Source: Proteiniphilum sp. UBA5384 (GTDB taxonomy: Bacteria; Bacteroidota; Bacteroidia; Bacteroidales; Dysgonomonadaceae). Taken from it: 64,000 nucleotides of DNA. The notes under the pieces are model-generated. The model saw nothing but the letters and a program-made list of their open reading frames with translations, had not been told where the DNA came from and searched no databases. Of the stretch, positions 44,484-54,176 are shown in pieces. The position numbers were made by a program, and so were the translations under genes. The DNA lies in NCBI RefSeq assembly GCF_002410825.1, contig NZ_DHOS01000010.1:40270-104269 (forward strand), in the 5' to 3' direction. Each line of letters begins with the position of its first letter. Within the stretch, counting starts at the first letter, position 1.

Positions 44484-45680
44484 CTATTTTTTTGTAATAT
44501 GGATGATATTGTTTTCCCTTTGATACACAGTGGATGAAATTACTGAAACAGAAGTCATTACGCTATCCAGGTTGTTCGAAAGAAACAATTTGCCGGAACA
44601 GGTCTTATCATTCATTTTTATGTCGGGACTGCTCTCAAACTGCACATTATAGTATCGTCCTATTTTTTTGAGTATCTCGGAGATGGTTGTTTCATCAAAT
44701 TCCAATACACCCTTTGTCCAACTAATGTATTCCGATACATCCACATGTTCTTTTGTCATCCCGTTTTCTGTTATCTCAATTTTTTCATTGGGTAATAACT
44801 CGGCTGTATGATTTCCGGATGTTTCTACTTTCACTCTTCCCTCGACCAATACTACGGTTCTTTGGTTATCATCATGGTATGCAGAAATATTGAAAGAGGT
44901 ACCATGTACATAAATATCCATATCGTGCGCATGTACGACAAACGGTTGTTGCGGATTATGTGCCACATCAATGAAAATCTCACCATTTACATATATCTCT
45001 CTGCTGCTTCCCGTAAACTTTGTGGGGAAATCGAGCTGGGTCCCTGAATTCAACCAGACTTCCGTTCCATCCGGAAGCGTCAGGTTTGCTCTTTTACCAT
45101 ATGGAACAACCAGTTTATTCAGTTGTGTGGTGACCAGCGACAATTCTTTTGTTGAATCCGTACTATCAGTCACCAGCGCTTTGCCATCACCGGTGAGCCC
45201 AATATGGGACTTCTGGGATATATTGATTTTTTCTTCTCCGGATAAAAGATAGATCTCTTCTTCGGGAAGCGTTTGCCCTATGATGACTTCCTTCTCCGAA
45301 GTGGTCCTGACCGGATGACTATTTTTCTGATGGAGAGTTAATAAGGTAGATAAAAAAACTATTATCAACACTGCTGCAACCGATCCGATTCTCCGTAATA
45401 GTTTTTGTCTCTTATAACGATGTATGTTTAACAGAACGGTTTTGTAAATCTCTTTCTTATCTTCTTGCGGTAGTTGATCCTGATTGATCTGTATGGCTCT
45501 GAATTGGCTGATTGCTTCGCGAAATGCTTTTTCAAGGTATGGTCTTTCTTTTATGATATTCATCCAATATTTATCCAACTCTTCCGTCCGGAAAAGCCTC
45601 CATTGAATGAAATCTTCATCGAGAAGAAAGTCATGATCGGGTTTAAAAGATTGGTTTTTATTGACCTCTATATTGTCCAC
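44484..45680 (-). CDS. FecR-family anti-sigma factor (locus C)
   Basis: A 398-residue single-pass regulator, longer than its two relatives in the window. The cytoplasmic part spans about residues 1-95, the transmembrane helix about 100-120 (IGSVAAVLIIVFLSTLLTL). The periplasmic FecR motif is NLTLPDGTEVWLNSGTQLDFPTKFTGSSREIYVNGEIFIDV, and the C-terminal domain reads ISEILKKIGRYYNVQFESSPDIKMNDKTCSGKLFLSNNLDSVM. The extra length is a linker of about 60 residues with EEEIYLLSGEEKINISQKSH before the FecR core. It lies directly between its sigma factor and the locus C SusC. Confidence 0.96.
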   Translation of the reverse strand: MDNIEVNKNQSFKPDHDFLLDEDFIQWRLFRTEELDKYWMNIIKERPYLEKAFREAISQFRAIQINQDQLPQEDKKEIYKTVLLNIHRYKRQKLLRRIGSVAAVLIIVFLSTLLTLHQKNSHPVRTTSEKEVIIGQTLPEEEIYLLSGEEKINISQKSHIGLTGDGKALVTDSTDSTKELSLVTTQLNKLVVPYGKRANLTLPDGTEVWLNSGTQLDFPTKFTGSSREIYVNGEIFIDVAHNPQQPFVVHAHDMDIYVHGTSFNISAYHDDNQRTVVLVEGRVKVETSGNHTAELLPNEKIEITENGMTKEHVDVSEYISWTKGVLEFDETTISEILKKIGRYYNVQFESSPDIKMNDKTCSGKLFLSNNLDSVMTSVSVISSTVYQRENNIIHITKK

Positions 45681-45855
45681 AATAACTCCTTTTATAATAA
45701 TGACGGATTTACTTCGCCGACGTGGACATAAATAAATGAAAAAATTAAAAATTTAACATCTTTATGGGTGGAAAGATAATAATTTCATCCGAAATCACCA
45801 TAAAATCTACTGAATTGAAACAGTTTGGCGGAAAAGTACATTCTTTTATCTTTTA

Positions 45856-46458
45856 TTAGAAAAATCTCTGAAAGGGAACCAGGGTCAATAACATGCTTAA
45901 AGCATCCGGAAAATCTTTTTCGGATATTGTTTGTCGTAGTTTTTCCATTGTTCTGTACAGTAATTTTCTGGCGGACTCTTCTCGTATATCCAATAGATCG
46001 GCTATTTCCTTATGTTCCAGTCCTATCATATATTTCAGATAGACAACTTCCCGCTGATTGGGTGTTAGTTCGTTAAGGAGTGAAGCAACCTTTTTTCGTA
46101 AAATTTCAGCCTTCTCGCTGTCGATTATGTTGTCAAGTACAGTTACCTGCACTGTAAAGGAGTCAGCAACAGATTCAAGAGTCTCTTTCCGTATATTTTT
46201 TCTGGAAAGGTCAATAAGACGGTGCTTAAATGATTTGAAAATATAGCCGGTAATATTTTTTATATGAATTAGATTATCCTTGGATACATAGAGTTTATAA
46301 AATGTGTCTTGTATGGCATCCTTACACATTTCTTCCTGAAAACCCAGGTTGATTCCATAGGAATATAAATCATCCGCATGAGTATTATAAATGATGGAAA
46401 AAGAGGACTCATCCCCTTTTTCCACAAAGTTTCCCCAACTCACATCGATAGATGCCAT
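45856..46458 (-). CDS. ECF RNA polymerase sigma factor (locus C)
   Basis: A 200-residue ECF sigma factor. Region 2 includes FQEEMCKDAIQDTFYKLYVSKDNLIHIKNITGYIFKSFKHRLID, and region 4 LTPNQREVVYLKYMIGLEHKEIADLLDIREESARKLLYRTMEKLRQ. It is the first gene of locus C, 175 nt upstream of FecR. It starts about 35 nt downstream of the clpC terminator hairpin on the same strand, so its promoter must lie in or near that hairpin unless it depends on read-through. Confidence 0.96.
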   Translation of the reverse strand: MASIDVSWGNFVEKGDESSFSIIYNTHADDLYSYGINLGFQEEMCKDAIQDTFYKLYVSKDNLIHIKNITGYIFKSFKHRLIDLSRKNIRKETLESVADSFTVQVTVLDNIIDSEKAEILRKKVASLLNELTPNQREVVYLKYMIGLEHKEIADLLDIREESARKLLYRTMEKLRQTISEKDFPDALSMLLTLVPFQRFF

Positions 46459-46491
46459 CTCTATAACAATTCAGGTGAATATATTAAAATA

Positions 46492-46525
46492 ACACCCCAA
46501 AATTTTTGATGTTTTTTTGGGGTGT
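46492..46525 (-). terminator. terminator of clpC
   Basis: ACACCCCAAAA (46492-46502) and TTTTGGGGTGT (46515-46525) form a perfect 11-bp stem with a 12-nt loop, 28 nt past the clpC stop on the minus strand. The RNA behind the stem is only moderately U-rich (TATTTTAATA). Confidence 0.75.
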
Positions 46526-46552
46526 GTATAATGGTTGAAAACATATGATTTA

Positions 46553-49105
46553 TCACACAGATTCTTTTTCTTCGATTTTCATTACCACGTTCTGCTTTTC
46601 ATTGTCAAAATCTACCAGGACGGTGTCGCCTTCTTTCATACCGGTACGGATGATCATTTCTGCCATTTCGTCTTCGATATATTTCTGGATGGCCCGCTTT
46701 AATGGACGTGCTCCAAATTGTACGTCATATCCCTTATTGGCAATGAATTCTTTTGCCGGTTCAGTGAGGATGACATTATATCCCAGGTCTCCGATCCGTT
46801 TGTAAAGGCCTTTCAATTCGAGATCGATGATCTTGTAAATCGATTCTTTACTCAACTGGTCGAACATCACGATGTCATCCACACGGTTCAGAAACTCGGG
46901 TGCAAACGCTTTGTTCAGCGCTTTCTGGATAATGTTACGTGAGTATTCTGCATCTGTCACATCATGGTTCGTATTGAACCCGATACCACGTCCGAAATCC
47001 TTTAACTGCCGTGTACCGATATTGGAAGTCATGATCAGGATTGTATTCTTGAAATCGATCTTCCGTCCGAGGCTGTCGGTCACATGTCCCTCGTCCAGTA
47101 TTTGAAGCAGAATATTGAATACATCGGGATGTGCTTTTTCGATCTCGTCGAGTAACACGACCGAGTAGGGTCTGCGGCGTACTTTTTCGGTGAGCTGTCC
47201 GCCCTCTTCGTAGCCCACATATCCCGGAGGTGCTCCCACCAGTCGCGATACATTGAATTTTTCCATGTATTCGCTCATATCGATGCGGATAAGGTTTTCG
47301 GACGAATCGAACAGGAATTCTGCCAGTTTCTTGGCGAGATGCGTTTTACCTACCCCTGTCGGGCCGAGGAACATAAAGGTGCCGATGGGTTTGTTGGGAT
47401 CTTTTAGTCCTACCCGGTTACGCTGGATAGCTTTGACGATCTTGTCCACCGCTTCGTCCTGCCCGATTACTTTGCTCTTCAGCTCATCACGCATTTCCAG
47501 CAACCGCTGCCCTTCAGCCTGTGCAATACGTTGTACGGGAACACCTGAGATCATGGCGACCACTTCGGCGATTTTCTCTTCATCAACGATCTCCGGCTTT
47601 TCCTTGATCTCCTTTTGCCAGCGTTCTTCTTCCGCTTCAAGCGCCAGTAATAGCTGGCGTTGTTTATCGCGGTAACTGGCTGCTAATTCATATTTCTGCG
47701 CTTTTACCGCATCGGTCTTCTGCTGTTCTACCTCCTTTAACTCCTCTTCGAGTTGTTCAATGGTCTTCGGAATCACTATATTGGAGATATGTACCCGGGC
47801 ACCGGCTTCATCGAGTGCGTCAATCGCCTTGTCAGGAAAAGTACGGTCTGAAACATAACGGTCCGTCAGCTTCACGCACGCATCCAGCGCTTCATCGGTA
47901 TACCGTACATTGTGATGCTCTTCATACCGCTCTTTGATATTACGCAGAATCTGCAATGTCTCTTCAGGGGTGGTAGGATCTACGATCACTTTCTGGAAAC
48001 GGCGTTCCAGTGCACCGTCTTTCTCAATATTTTTCCGGTATTCATCCAGTGTAGTGGCTCCGATACATTGTATCTCACCTCTTGCCAGTGCCGGTTTCAA
48101 CATATTGGCTGCATCCAGTGATCCGGCAGCACCGCCTGCACCTACGATAGTATGTATCTCATCGATGAAGAGGATGATATTCGGATTCTTCGACAATTCA
48201 TTCAAGATTGCCTTGATACGCTCTTCGAACTGACCGCGGTATTTGGTGCCTGCTACGATCGATGCCATATCAAGAGCAATCACCCGTTTGTCGAACAGGG
48301 CACGGGATACTTTCTTCTGCGTGATGCGCAGGGCAAGTCCGTCTACAATAGCTGATTTACCTACACCCGGATCACCAATAAGTACCGGATTATTTTTCTT
48401 ACGGCGGCTGAGTATCTGTGCAATGCGTTCGATCTCTTTTTCTCGTCCTACTACCGGATCAAGACGGTTTTCCAATGCGGCACGGGTGATATCTGTCCCA
48501 AAATTATCGAGTACGGGGGTATCTGATCCGCTGGTTTTTGTCTGCTGAGAGGATGAACTTTGCCCACCTCCCGGATTGAACGGATATTTCTCGTTCGCAT
48601 CTTCATCTTCGTCGTCGGTAAAGTTGGGACCTCCAGCAGGAAATTGCATATCTTCATCTTCTGTCCGGTTGTCGAGGATGCTCTTTATATAAAGAAAAGC
48701 ACTCGAATAATCGAGCTGAAACTGCGTGAGAATATCATTGATCAATGTGCTTTTTTCTTTCAGTAACGCCAATAATAAATGCTCGGAATCGGTCTCCTGA
48801 CTCTTGGTGAGACGCGCTTCCAGTATACTCATTTTTAAAGCTTTTTCCGTATTTTTATTGATTACCAGTTCATTGGCTCCATCATAATGCTCTTGGGTGG
48901 CACGCACGTGCGAATCGATATAATCTTTCAACACATGCAGATCGATATCAAAGTCCTGAAGCACCTGGATAGCTAATCCGTCGCCATCCCGGAGTATGCC
49001 GAGCATAAGGTGTTCCGGTCCTATATAATTATTCTGGAGTCTTCCTGCTTCTTCACGGCTATATGCCATGATGTCTCTGACTCGTTGTGAAAAGTTACTA
49101 TCCAT
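46553..49105 (-). CDS. clpC: ATP-dependent Clp protease ATP-binding subunit ClpC
   Basis: An 850-residue HSP100 unfoldase. Two Clp_N repeats occupy about residues 1-150, a charged linker 150-200, AAA-1 has Walker A GDPGVGKS (244-251) and Walker B LFIDEIH, a UVR-like helix pair follows (VEQQKTDAVKAQKYELAASYRDKQRQLL, near 460-490), and AAA-2 has GPTGVGKT and the sensor segment VLLDEIEKAHPDVFNILLQILDEGHVTD. The UVR-like middle and its short length mark it as ClpC rather than ClpB. It should feed unfolded proteins to ClpP in the cytoplasm. A rare strong Shine-Dalgarno-like sequence precedes it. Confidence 0.95.
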   Translation of the reverse strand: MDSNFSQRVRDIMAYSREEAGRLQNNYIGPEHLMLGILRDGDGLAIQVLQDFDIDLHVLKDYIDSHVRATQEHYDGANELVINKNTEKALKMSILEARLTKSQETDSEHLLLALLKEKSTLINDILTQFQLDYSSAFLYIKSILDNRTEDEDMQFPAGGPNFTDDEDEDANEKYPFNPGGGQSSSSQQTKTSGSDTPVLDNFGTDITRAALENRLDPVVGREKEIERIAQILSRRKKNNPVLIGDPGVGKSAIVDGLALRITQKKVSRALFDKRVIALDMASIVAGTKYRGQFEERIKAILNELSKNPNIILFIDEIHTIVGAGGAAGSLDAANMLKPALARGEIQCIGATTLDEYRKNIEKDGALERRFQKVIVDPTTPEETLQILRNIKERYEEHHNVRYTDEALDACVKLTDRYVSDRTFPDKAIDALDEAGARVHISNIVIPKTIEQLEEELKEVEQQKTDAVKAQKYELAASYRDKQRQLLLALEAEEERWQKEIKEKPEIVDEEKIAEVVAMISGVPVQRIAQAEGQRLLEMRDELKSKVIGQDEAVDKIVKAIQRNRVGLKDPNKPIGTFMFLGPTGVGKTHLAKKLAEFLFDSSENLIRIDMSEYMEKFNVSRLVGAPPGYVGYEEGGQLTEKVRRRPYSVVLLDEIEKAHPDVFNILLQILDEGHVTDSLGRKIDFKNTILIMTSNIGTRQLKDFGRGIGFNTNHDVTDAEYSRNIIQKALNKAFAPEFLNRVDDIVMFDQLSKESIYKIIDLELKGLYKRIGDLGYNVILTEPAKEFIANKGYDVQFGARPLKRAIQKYIEDEMAEMIIRTGMKEGDTVLVDFDNEKQNVVMKIEEKESV

Positions 49106-49111
49106 CTATTA

Positions 49112-49150
49112 ACTCCTTCTTATTTTTGCTGTGTATCGACTACAAATATA
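49112..49150 (-). promoter_or_regulatory. -7 box and Shine-Dalgarno-like sequence of clpC
   Basis: On the minus strand TATATTTG (49150-49143) matches the Bacteroidota -7 box, and AGAAGGAGT (49120-49112) lies 6 nt before the ATG. Most Bacteroidota genes lack a Shine-Dalgarno sequence, so this one is noteworthy. No clear -33 TTTG was found. Confidence 0.5.
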
Positions 49151-49297
49151 ATCTTTTATTTTAAATCGAATAAAAAATTTTTTTTAGTTATCTTTTGTTC
49201 CTCTATTCATCTGACTTAACGAAAACGTTCACTTAGAGGATCGTTTGAAAGATAATGCAAAAATAATGCCAAAATGTGTTCGATGGATGTTTGATAG

Positions 49298-50422
49298 TTA
49301 TTCGGTGTTTATTCGGTGTTTATTCGATTCGTTTTCCTCCGGTTCAATAAGGGGTATTTCCATTTTGTTCGCTTTTATACGTGTGGTAACACGCGGTTCA
49401 GCTTTTGATCCCGGTACATATTCGTGACGGAACATGTTGAAAAATAAAATGAACAGCGAGAGTATGAGTGGTCCGAAGATGACACCCCAAAAACCGAACA
49501 TGGGAATTCCTATTAGCACTCCAAAAACAGTGATCAACGGGTGGATATCGGCCAGTTTTTTTTGCAACAGGAAGCGGGCTACATTGTCCACGCCTCCGAT
49601 AATAAACATGCCATAGACAAGTAATGCGACACCGTTCACGTAATCACCTCCAATCAGCAGTGAAATTCCTAATGGCACCCATACAATCATGGTGCCTACA
49701 ATAGGTAGGATAGTGGCGAAAGCGGTAAGAATGGCATATAGAACCGCACTGTCTATCCCGAAAAAGAGATAACCCAAATAGGCGAAGAATCCTTGGATAA
49801 TAGCCATAAGCGGTATCCCAACAGCGTTTGCCTGAATGATCATACGCGTTTCCTCCGCCAGGATTTGTTTGTTTTCCTCTTTGAAGGGAAGGATTTCCCG
49901 GATGGCTGTTTCAAAATCATTGCTATTGAAAAGCATGTAATAAAGTACGAAGAGGATCACAATAACATTGATCACAAATGAATAGACACCGTTCCCCAAT
50001 ACCTGTAATATATTAGATCCTGCCCTCGGCAGTGCTGCCAGATTTTCAGGCGTGAATATATTAAAACCCAATCGTTCTTCCAGGTTATCGACAAATTCAT
50101 TAAACTGTCTCAGGATAGCCTCGGGATTGATGGAGATTTCTGAAACAGTGTCGATGACCAGAAAAGTGAGTCCTGTGAGGGGAAGAAGAATAAAGAAAAG
50201 AACTTCCAATACGATTAGCAATGCACTGATCGCCTTTTTGAAATTGAGCTTCTGTGTCAGGTATTTCTGTTGCCCTTTCACAAGCACATATAAGGTGGCT
50301 GCCCCCAGGAATCCACTCATATAGGGACGTGTATACCTGAAAATGATCAATCCCAACAGGATAAGAAATCCAATCAGGATGTATTTGTGGCGTGTTTCTT
50401 TTTTTTCTAGCTCTATTGACAT
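49298..50422 (-). CDS. AI-2E family transporter (PerM/YdiK-like permease)
   Basis: A 374-residue inner-membrane protein with about eight transmembrane helices, beginning YILIGFLILLGLIIFRYTRPYMSGFLGAATLYVLV. The family pattern of a central soluble stretch (RQFNEFVDNLEERLGFNIFTPENLAALPRAGS) and the conserved C-terminal GVLIGIPMFGFWGVIFGPLILSLF is visible. Family members have been linked to autoinducer-2 or ion export, but the substrate of this one is unknown. The C-terminus is encoded by an 11-bp tandem repeat that runs into the stop codon. Confidence 0.93.
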   Translation of the reverse strand: MSIELEKKETRHKYILIGFLILLGLIIFRYTRPYMSGFLGAATLYVLVKGQQKYLTQKLNFKKAISALLIVLEVLFFILLPLTGLTFLVIDTVSEISINPEAILRQFNEFVDNLEERLGFNIFTPENLAALPRAGSNILQVLGNGVYSFVINVIVILFVLYYMLFNSNDFETAIREILPFKEENKQILAEETRMIIQANAVGIPLMAIIQGFFAYLGYLFFGIDSAVLYAILTAFATILPIVGTMIVWVPLGISLLIGGDYVNGVALLVYGMFIIGGVDNVARFLLQKKLADIHPLITVFGVLIGIPMFGFWGVIFGPLILSLFILFFNMFRHEYVPGSKAEPRVTTRIKANKMEIPLIEPEENESNKHRINTE

Positions 50423-50503
50423 AGGAAATACAATTTTTTACTCAACCTCATTGCTCCATTATTCTTACTCTCAAATTAAACCTCTACATGAAGATTATTG
50501 AAA

Positions 50504-50734
50504 TTATAGGAAATCTTCCGGTTTAGAAAATCCGCCTTCAATCAGTGCCTCTTTGGCATTTTCATAGTCGGAGCTTTTAACCTGCATTTCTATATCCCCA
50601 ATAGTGTAAGCTATCCTGTTGGAGGTGAGATTTTTCATATAGATCTCAATACCCCTCATTTCCATAAATGATTGTACGATGGGTATGTCGGCGGGATAAG
50701 TAAATGTTTTCACCGTAATAAAATGTTCCTCCAT
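50504..50734 (-). CDS. DUF2007 domain protein
   Basis: A 76-residue soluble protein. The fold pattern (FITVKTFTYPADIPIVQSFMEMRGIEIYMKN...YTIGDIEMQVKSSDYENAKEAL) fits DUF2007, a small alpha/beta domain sometimes annotated as a putative signal-transducing protein. Its real role is unknown. It is 81 nt upstream of the AI-2E permease gene on the same strand, so both may be co-transcribed. Confidence 0.85.
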   Translation of the reverse strand: MEEHFITVKTFTYPADIPIVQSFMEMRGIEIYMKNLTSNRIAYTIGDIEMQVKSSDYENAKEALIEGGFSKPEDFL

Positions 50735-50975
50735 AGGTGATGTTTTTGTTATAGGATCTTATTTTTAGATTAACGTAAAGATATAGTTTTTTGTTTATAG
50801 AAACGAGATTTTGTTTATTAAAATGAGGGGATATGGGTTTTTTACAGTATTTTTGATAATTCTTTTAAGTGTTGCGATTAAATTATAAGTCCAACTGTTT
50901 TTCATCCCATTTGTGGACAAAGAAAAATGTTCTGGGGTGTTTAGCTCTTGGTTCTTGGTCCTGAAATTGAATTGT

Positions 50976-51743
50976 ATGGAAAAAATAGCATTGGTTACGG
51001 GTGCCACTTCCGGAATAGGAGAGGCTACAGCTCTGAAACTGGCCGAAGAGGGTTTCGCTGTGATAATTACCGGCAGGCGGCAGGATAGATTGAATGTATT
51101 GAAGCATAAACTGGAACGAGGTGGTTCTTCTGTTTTTACTCTCTGTTTCGATGTGCGGAATGAAGAAGAAGTAAATAATTCTTTGGAAAATTTGCCCCCG
51201 GAATGGCAGGATATTGATGTATTGGTGAATAATGCCGGGCTTGCTGCGGGTATGGAGCCGTTTCAACAGGGTGATAGCGTGGACTGGAACCGGATGATTG
51301 ATACCAATTTAAAGGGTTTATTATTTGTTACCCGCTTTGTTTCGCAAAGTATGGTTGTCCGTAAGAAGGGACATATCATCAATATCGGATCCATCGCCGG
51401 AAAAGAGGCCTATCCCAACGGAAATGTATATTGTGCTACCAAACATGCCGTAGATGCTTTGACAAAAGGGATGCGTTTTGATTTGCTCCCATATAATATA
51501 AAAGTTACCCAGATCTGTCCGGGGGCGGTGGAAACAGAATTCTCCGTTGTCCGTTTTCATGGGGATAAGCATCGTGCGGATAAAGTGTATGAAGGATATG
51601 AGTGTTTAGTGGCCGATGATATCGCGGAATGCATTTGGTTTGCCGTTTCCCGCCCGTCGCATGTGAATATTAACGATATGGTTGTAATGCCTACCGCGCA
51701 GGCCTCGGCTTCCGTTTTTCAAAAAGAAATATATCCATCATGA
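50976..51743 (+). CDS. short-chain dehydrogenase/reductase (YdfG-like)
   Basis: A 255-residue NAD(P)-dependent SDR. Cofactor motif TGATSGIG (residues 8-15), NNAG (85-88), catalytic Ser139 (NIGSIAG), Tyr152 and Lys156 (YCATK) are all present. GRRQDRL after strand two suggests NADP preference. It most resembles YdfG-type 3-hydroxy acid dehydrogenases acting on serine or related compounds, but the substrate is not fixed. The start at 50976 (MEKIALVTG) is the family N-terminus; the longer frame adds 21 unrelated residues. It overlaps the downstream peptidase gene by 4 nt (ATGA), so the two are coupled. Confidence 0.94.
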   Translation: MEKIALVTGATSGIGEATALKLAEEGFAVIITGRRQDRLNVLKHKLERGGSSVFTLCFDVRNEEEVNNSLENLPPEWQDIDVLVNNAGLAAGMEPFQQGDSVDWNRMIDTNLKGLLFVTRFVSQSMVVRKKGHIINIGSIAGKEAYPNGNVYCATKHAVDALTKGMRFDLLPYNIKVTQICPGAVETEFSVVRFHGDKHRADKVYEGYECLVADDIAECIWFAVSRPSHVNINDMVVMPTAQASASVFQKEIYPS

Positions 51744-54157
51744 AACGAGTTTCTATCATTTTATTGGTTTTGCTTATGACAACTCGGTTTGTTGAATCGC
51801 AGGAAAATATCACTTATCAGGTACCGCCGGCTGAGATCTTGGAACTGGTCGATATCGAGAGAGCGCCATCCGTCAATATGGACAGCAAAGGGGAGCAGAT
51901 ACTGTTCCTTTACCGGAATACCTTTAAAACATTGTCGGATCTGAACCAACCTGAAGTGCGGTTGGCCGGACTGCGTATCAATCCCGATGCCAACATATCG
52001 AGCACGGTAACCTATATCAATAATATACGCTATAAAAAGACAAATGATGCAACTGTGAGGCAAATAGAAGGCTTACCTTCTGATCCTCGTATCGCATACC
52101 TCTCTTTTTCGCCTGATGATACAAAATTGGCTTTTACCAATACGGTGGAAAAGGGGGTTGAGCTATGGATTGTTGACCTGAGGGACTTGCAGGCAAGGAG
52201 AGTGACGAAGGGTATTGTGAATGCCAATGCCGGATTTCCCTACAGTTGGTTTACCGATGGGTCGGGATTGCTTGTAAGGATGCTTCCCGAAGGCCACCCC
52301 GGCCTGGTCGATACCCAAAAGGCTTTGCCGGAAGGACCGATTGTGTCGGTCAGTGACGGCCAGATATCGCAAAACCGCACCTATCAGGATCTATTGAAAA
52401 ATCCGGTCGATGAGGCTAATTTCGAAATGCTGATAACCTCGGAACTTTATAAGATCGGGTTCGACGGATCGAAAGTACGATGGAAAGAGACCGGAATGTA
52501 CACAGAGCAATCGTTTTCACCGGATGGAAAATACCTCTTGCTGACAATGCTCTCCCGCCCGTTTTCCTATACTGTGCCTTATTATAGTTTCCCGAGCATG
52601 ACAGAGATCTATACTGCCGATGGGGATTTCCTGATGAAATTCAACGAACAGCCATTGCTGGATAACCTTCCGATAGGATTTATGGCCACACAGGAGGGAA
52701 AACGGAATATCTACTGGCGCTCCGACAAGCCGTCGACCCTCTGTTGGGTGGAGGCGCTCGACAAAGGCGATCCGAAGGTAAAAGTTGATTTCCGTGATGA
52801 GGTATTCCAACTCGATGCTCCCTTCTCCGGTACTCCCCGTTCGTTAGTGAAAACTGTCAACCGTTACGCCGGCATTACTTGGGGAAATGATGAATACGCC
52901 ATCCTCCATGATCAATGGTGGAATACCCGGAATCAGAAGATGTATGTTTTTAATCCGTCTGATAACACCCGGGAGCCCCGTATCCTTGTCGACCGCAACT
53001 ACCAGAATGTCTATGACGATCCTGGTTTTCCGCAAACAGCAAAGAATGCAATGGGAACCTATACGTTGCAAATGGATGGAAATTCGATTTACTTCTTTGG
53101 AGACGGATTTACGGCAGAAGGGCAGTTTCCGTTCATCGACGAGCTGGATTTAAAGACGCTGAAAAAGAAACGGATCTATCAATCCGCGTATACCGACAAA
53201 GTAGAAGAATTGATCACATTTGTGGATAGTAAAAAAGGAGTGGTCATCACCCGGATCGAGTCACCTACCGAGTATCCCAATTATTATATCCGCAATATTC
53301 GCAATAAACGTCTACCGGTACCTTTGACCACTTTCGAAAATCCTTTCAAAAGTATTGAAAAGGTATATAAGAAAGTAATTAATTATACACGGGAAGATGG
53401 CGTAGAGCTTACCGCTACCTTGTATTTGCCCGCCGGTTACGACAGGGAGAAGAAAGAGAAACTTCCGATGATCATGTGGGCATATCCTACTGAGTACAAA
53501 GATCGGAGCAGCGCGGGGCAATCCACGGCAAACCCCAATTCATTCACCTACCTGTCGTATGGAAACCCCGTTTACTGGGTGACACGCGGTTATGCGATCC
53601 TCGATGATGCTGCCTTTCCCATTGTGGGAGAGGGGGACGAACAACCCAATGATACTTTTGTGGAACAGCTGGTGGCTAATGCCAAGGCAGCGATAGATGC
53701 CGTGGATGCACTGGGGTATATCGATCGGAAACGGGTTGCTGTAGGTGGCCACTCTTATGGCGCATTTATGACGGCAAACCTGCTCACACATTCCGACTTG
53801 TTTGCCGCGGGTATCGCCCGTAGTGGTGCATATAACCGGACACTTACCCCATTTGGGTTTCAGGCGGAAGAGCGTAATTACTGGATGGCCTCCGAGACCT
53901 ATAATGCGATGTCGCCGTTTATGCATGCCGATAAGATGAAAACACCCATGCTGCTTATCCATGGTGAGAGTGACAATAATTCCGGTACCCATACGATGCA
54001 GAGCGAACGCTACTTCCAGGCGCTGAAAAGTTTTGGTGCGCCTGTCCGTTTGGTAATTCTACCGAAGGAGAGCCATGGGTATGCCGCTAGGGAAAATGTA
54101 CTGCACCTGCTGTGGGAACAGGATCAGTGGCTGGAGAAATATTTGAAGAGTGAATAA
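51740..54157 (+). CDS. S9-family serine peptidase (prolyl oligopeptidase type, exported)
   Basis: An 805-residue exported peptidase with a signal peptide (VSIILLVLLMTTRFVES). An N-terminal beta-propeller (about residues 60-540; repeats such as LSFSPDDTKLAFTNTVEKGVELWIVDL) precedes an alpha/beta-hydrolase domain with catalytic Ser672 (GGHSYGAF), Asp745 (HGESDNN) and His779 (KESHGY). The motif order matches S9 peptidases of the glutamyl-endopeptidase-like group rather than classical DPP4. It should cut peptides in the periplasm or at the surface. Its start overlaps the SDR stop by 4 nt. The downstream DUF192 gene converges on it, 19 nt apart. Confidence 0.95.
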   Translation: MKRVSIILLVLLMTTRFVESQENITYQVPPAEILELVDIERAPSVNMDSKGEQILFLYRNTFKTLSDLNQPEVRLAGLRINPDANISSTVTYINNIRYKKTNDATVRQIEGLPSDPRIAYLSFSPDDTKLAFTNTVEKGVELWIVDLRDLQARRVTKGIVNANAGFPYSWFTDGSGLLVRMLPEGHPGLVDTQKALPEGPIVSVSDGQISQNRTYQDLLKNPVDEANFEMLITSELYKIGFDGSKVRWKETGMYTEQSFSPDGKYLLLTMLSRPFSYTVPYYSFPSMTEIYTADGDFLMKFNEQPLLDNLPIGFMATQEGKRNIYWRSDKPSTLCWVEALDKGDPKVKVDFRDEVFQLDAPFSGTPRSLVKTVNRYAGITWGNDEYAILHDQWWNTRNQKMYVFNPSDNTREPRILVDRNYQNVYDDPGFPQTAKNAMGTYTLQMDGNSIYFFGDGFTAEGQFPFIDELDLKTLKKKRIYQSAYTDKVEELITFVDSKKGVVITRIESPTEYPNYYIRNIRNKRLPVPLTTFENPFKSIEKVYKKVINYTREDGVELTATLYLPAGYDREKKEKLPMIMWAYPTEYKDRSSAGQSTANPNSFTYLSYGNPVYWVTRGYAILDDAAFPIVGEGDEQPNDTFVEQLVANAKAAIDAVDALGYIDRKRVAVGGHSYGAFMTANLLTHSDLFAAGIARSGAYNRTLTPFGFQAEERNYWMASETYNAMSPFMHADKMKTPMLLIHGESDNNSGTHTMQSERYFQALKSFGAPVRLVILPKESHGYAARENVLHLLWEQDQWLEKYLKSE

Positions 54158-54176
54158 GTGTTTAGGCAGTGAGTGA

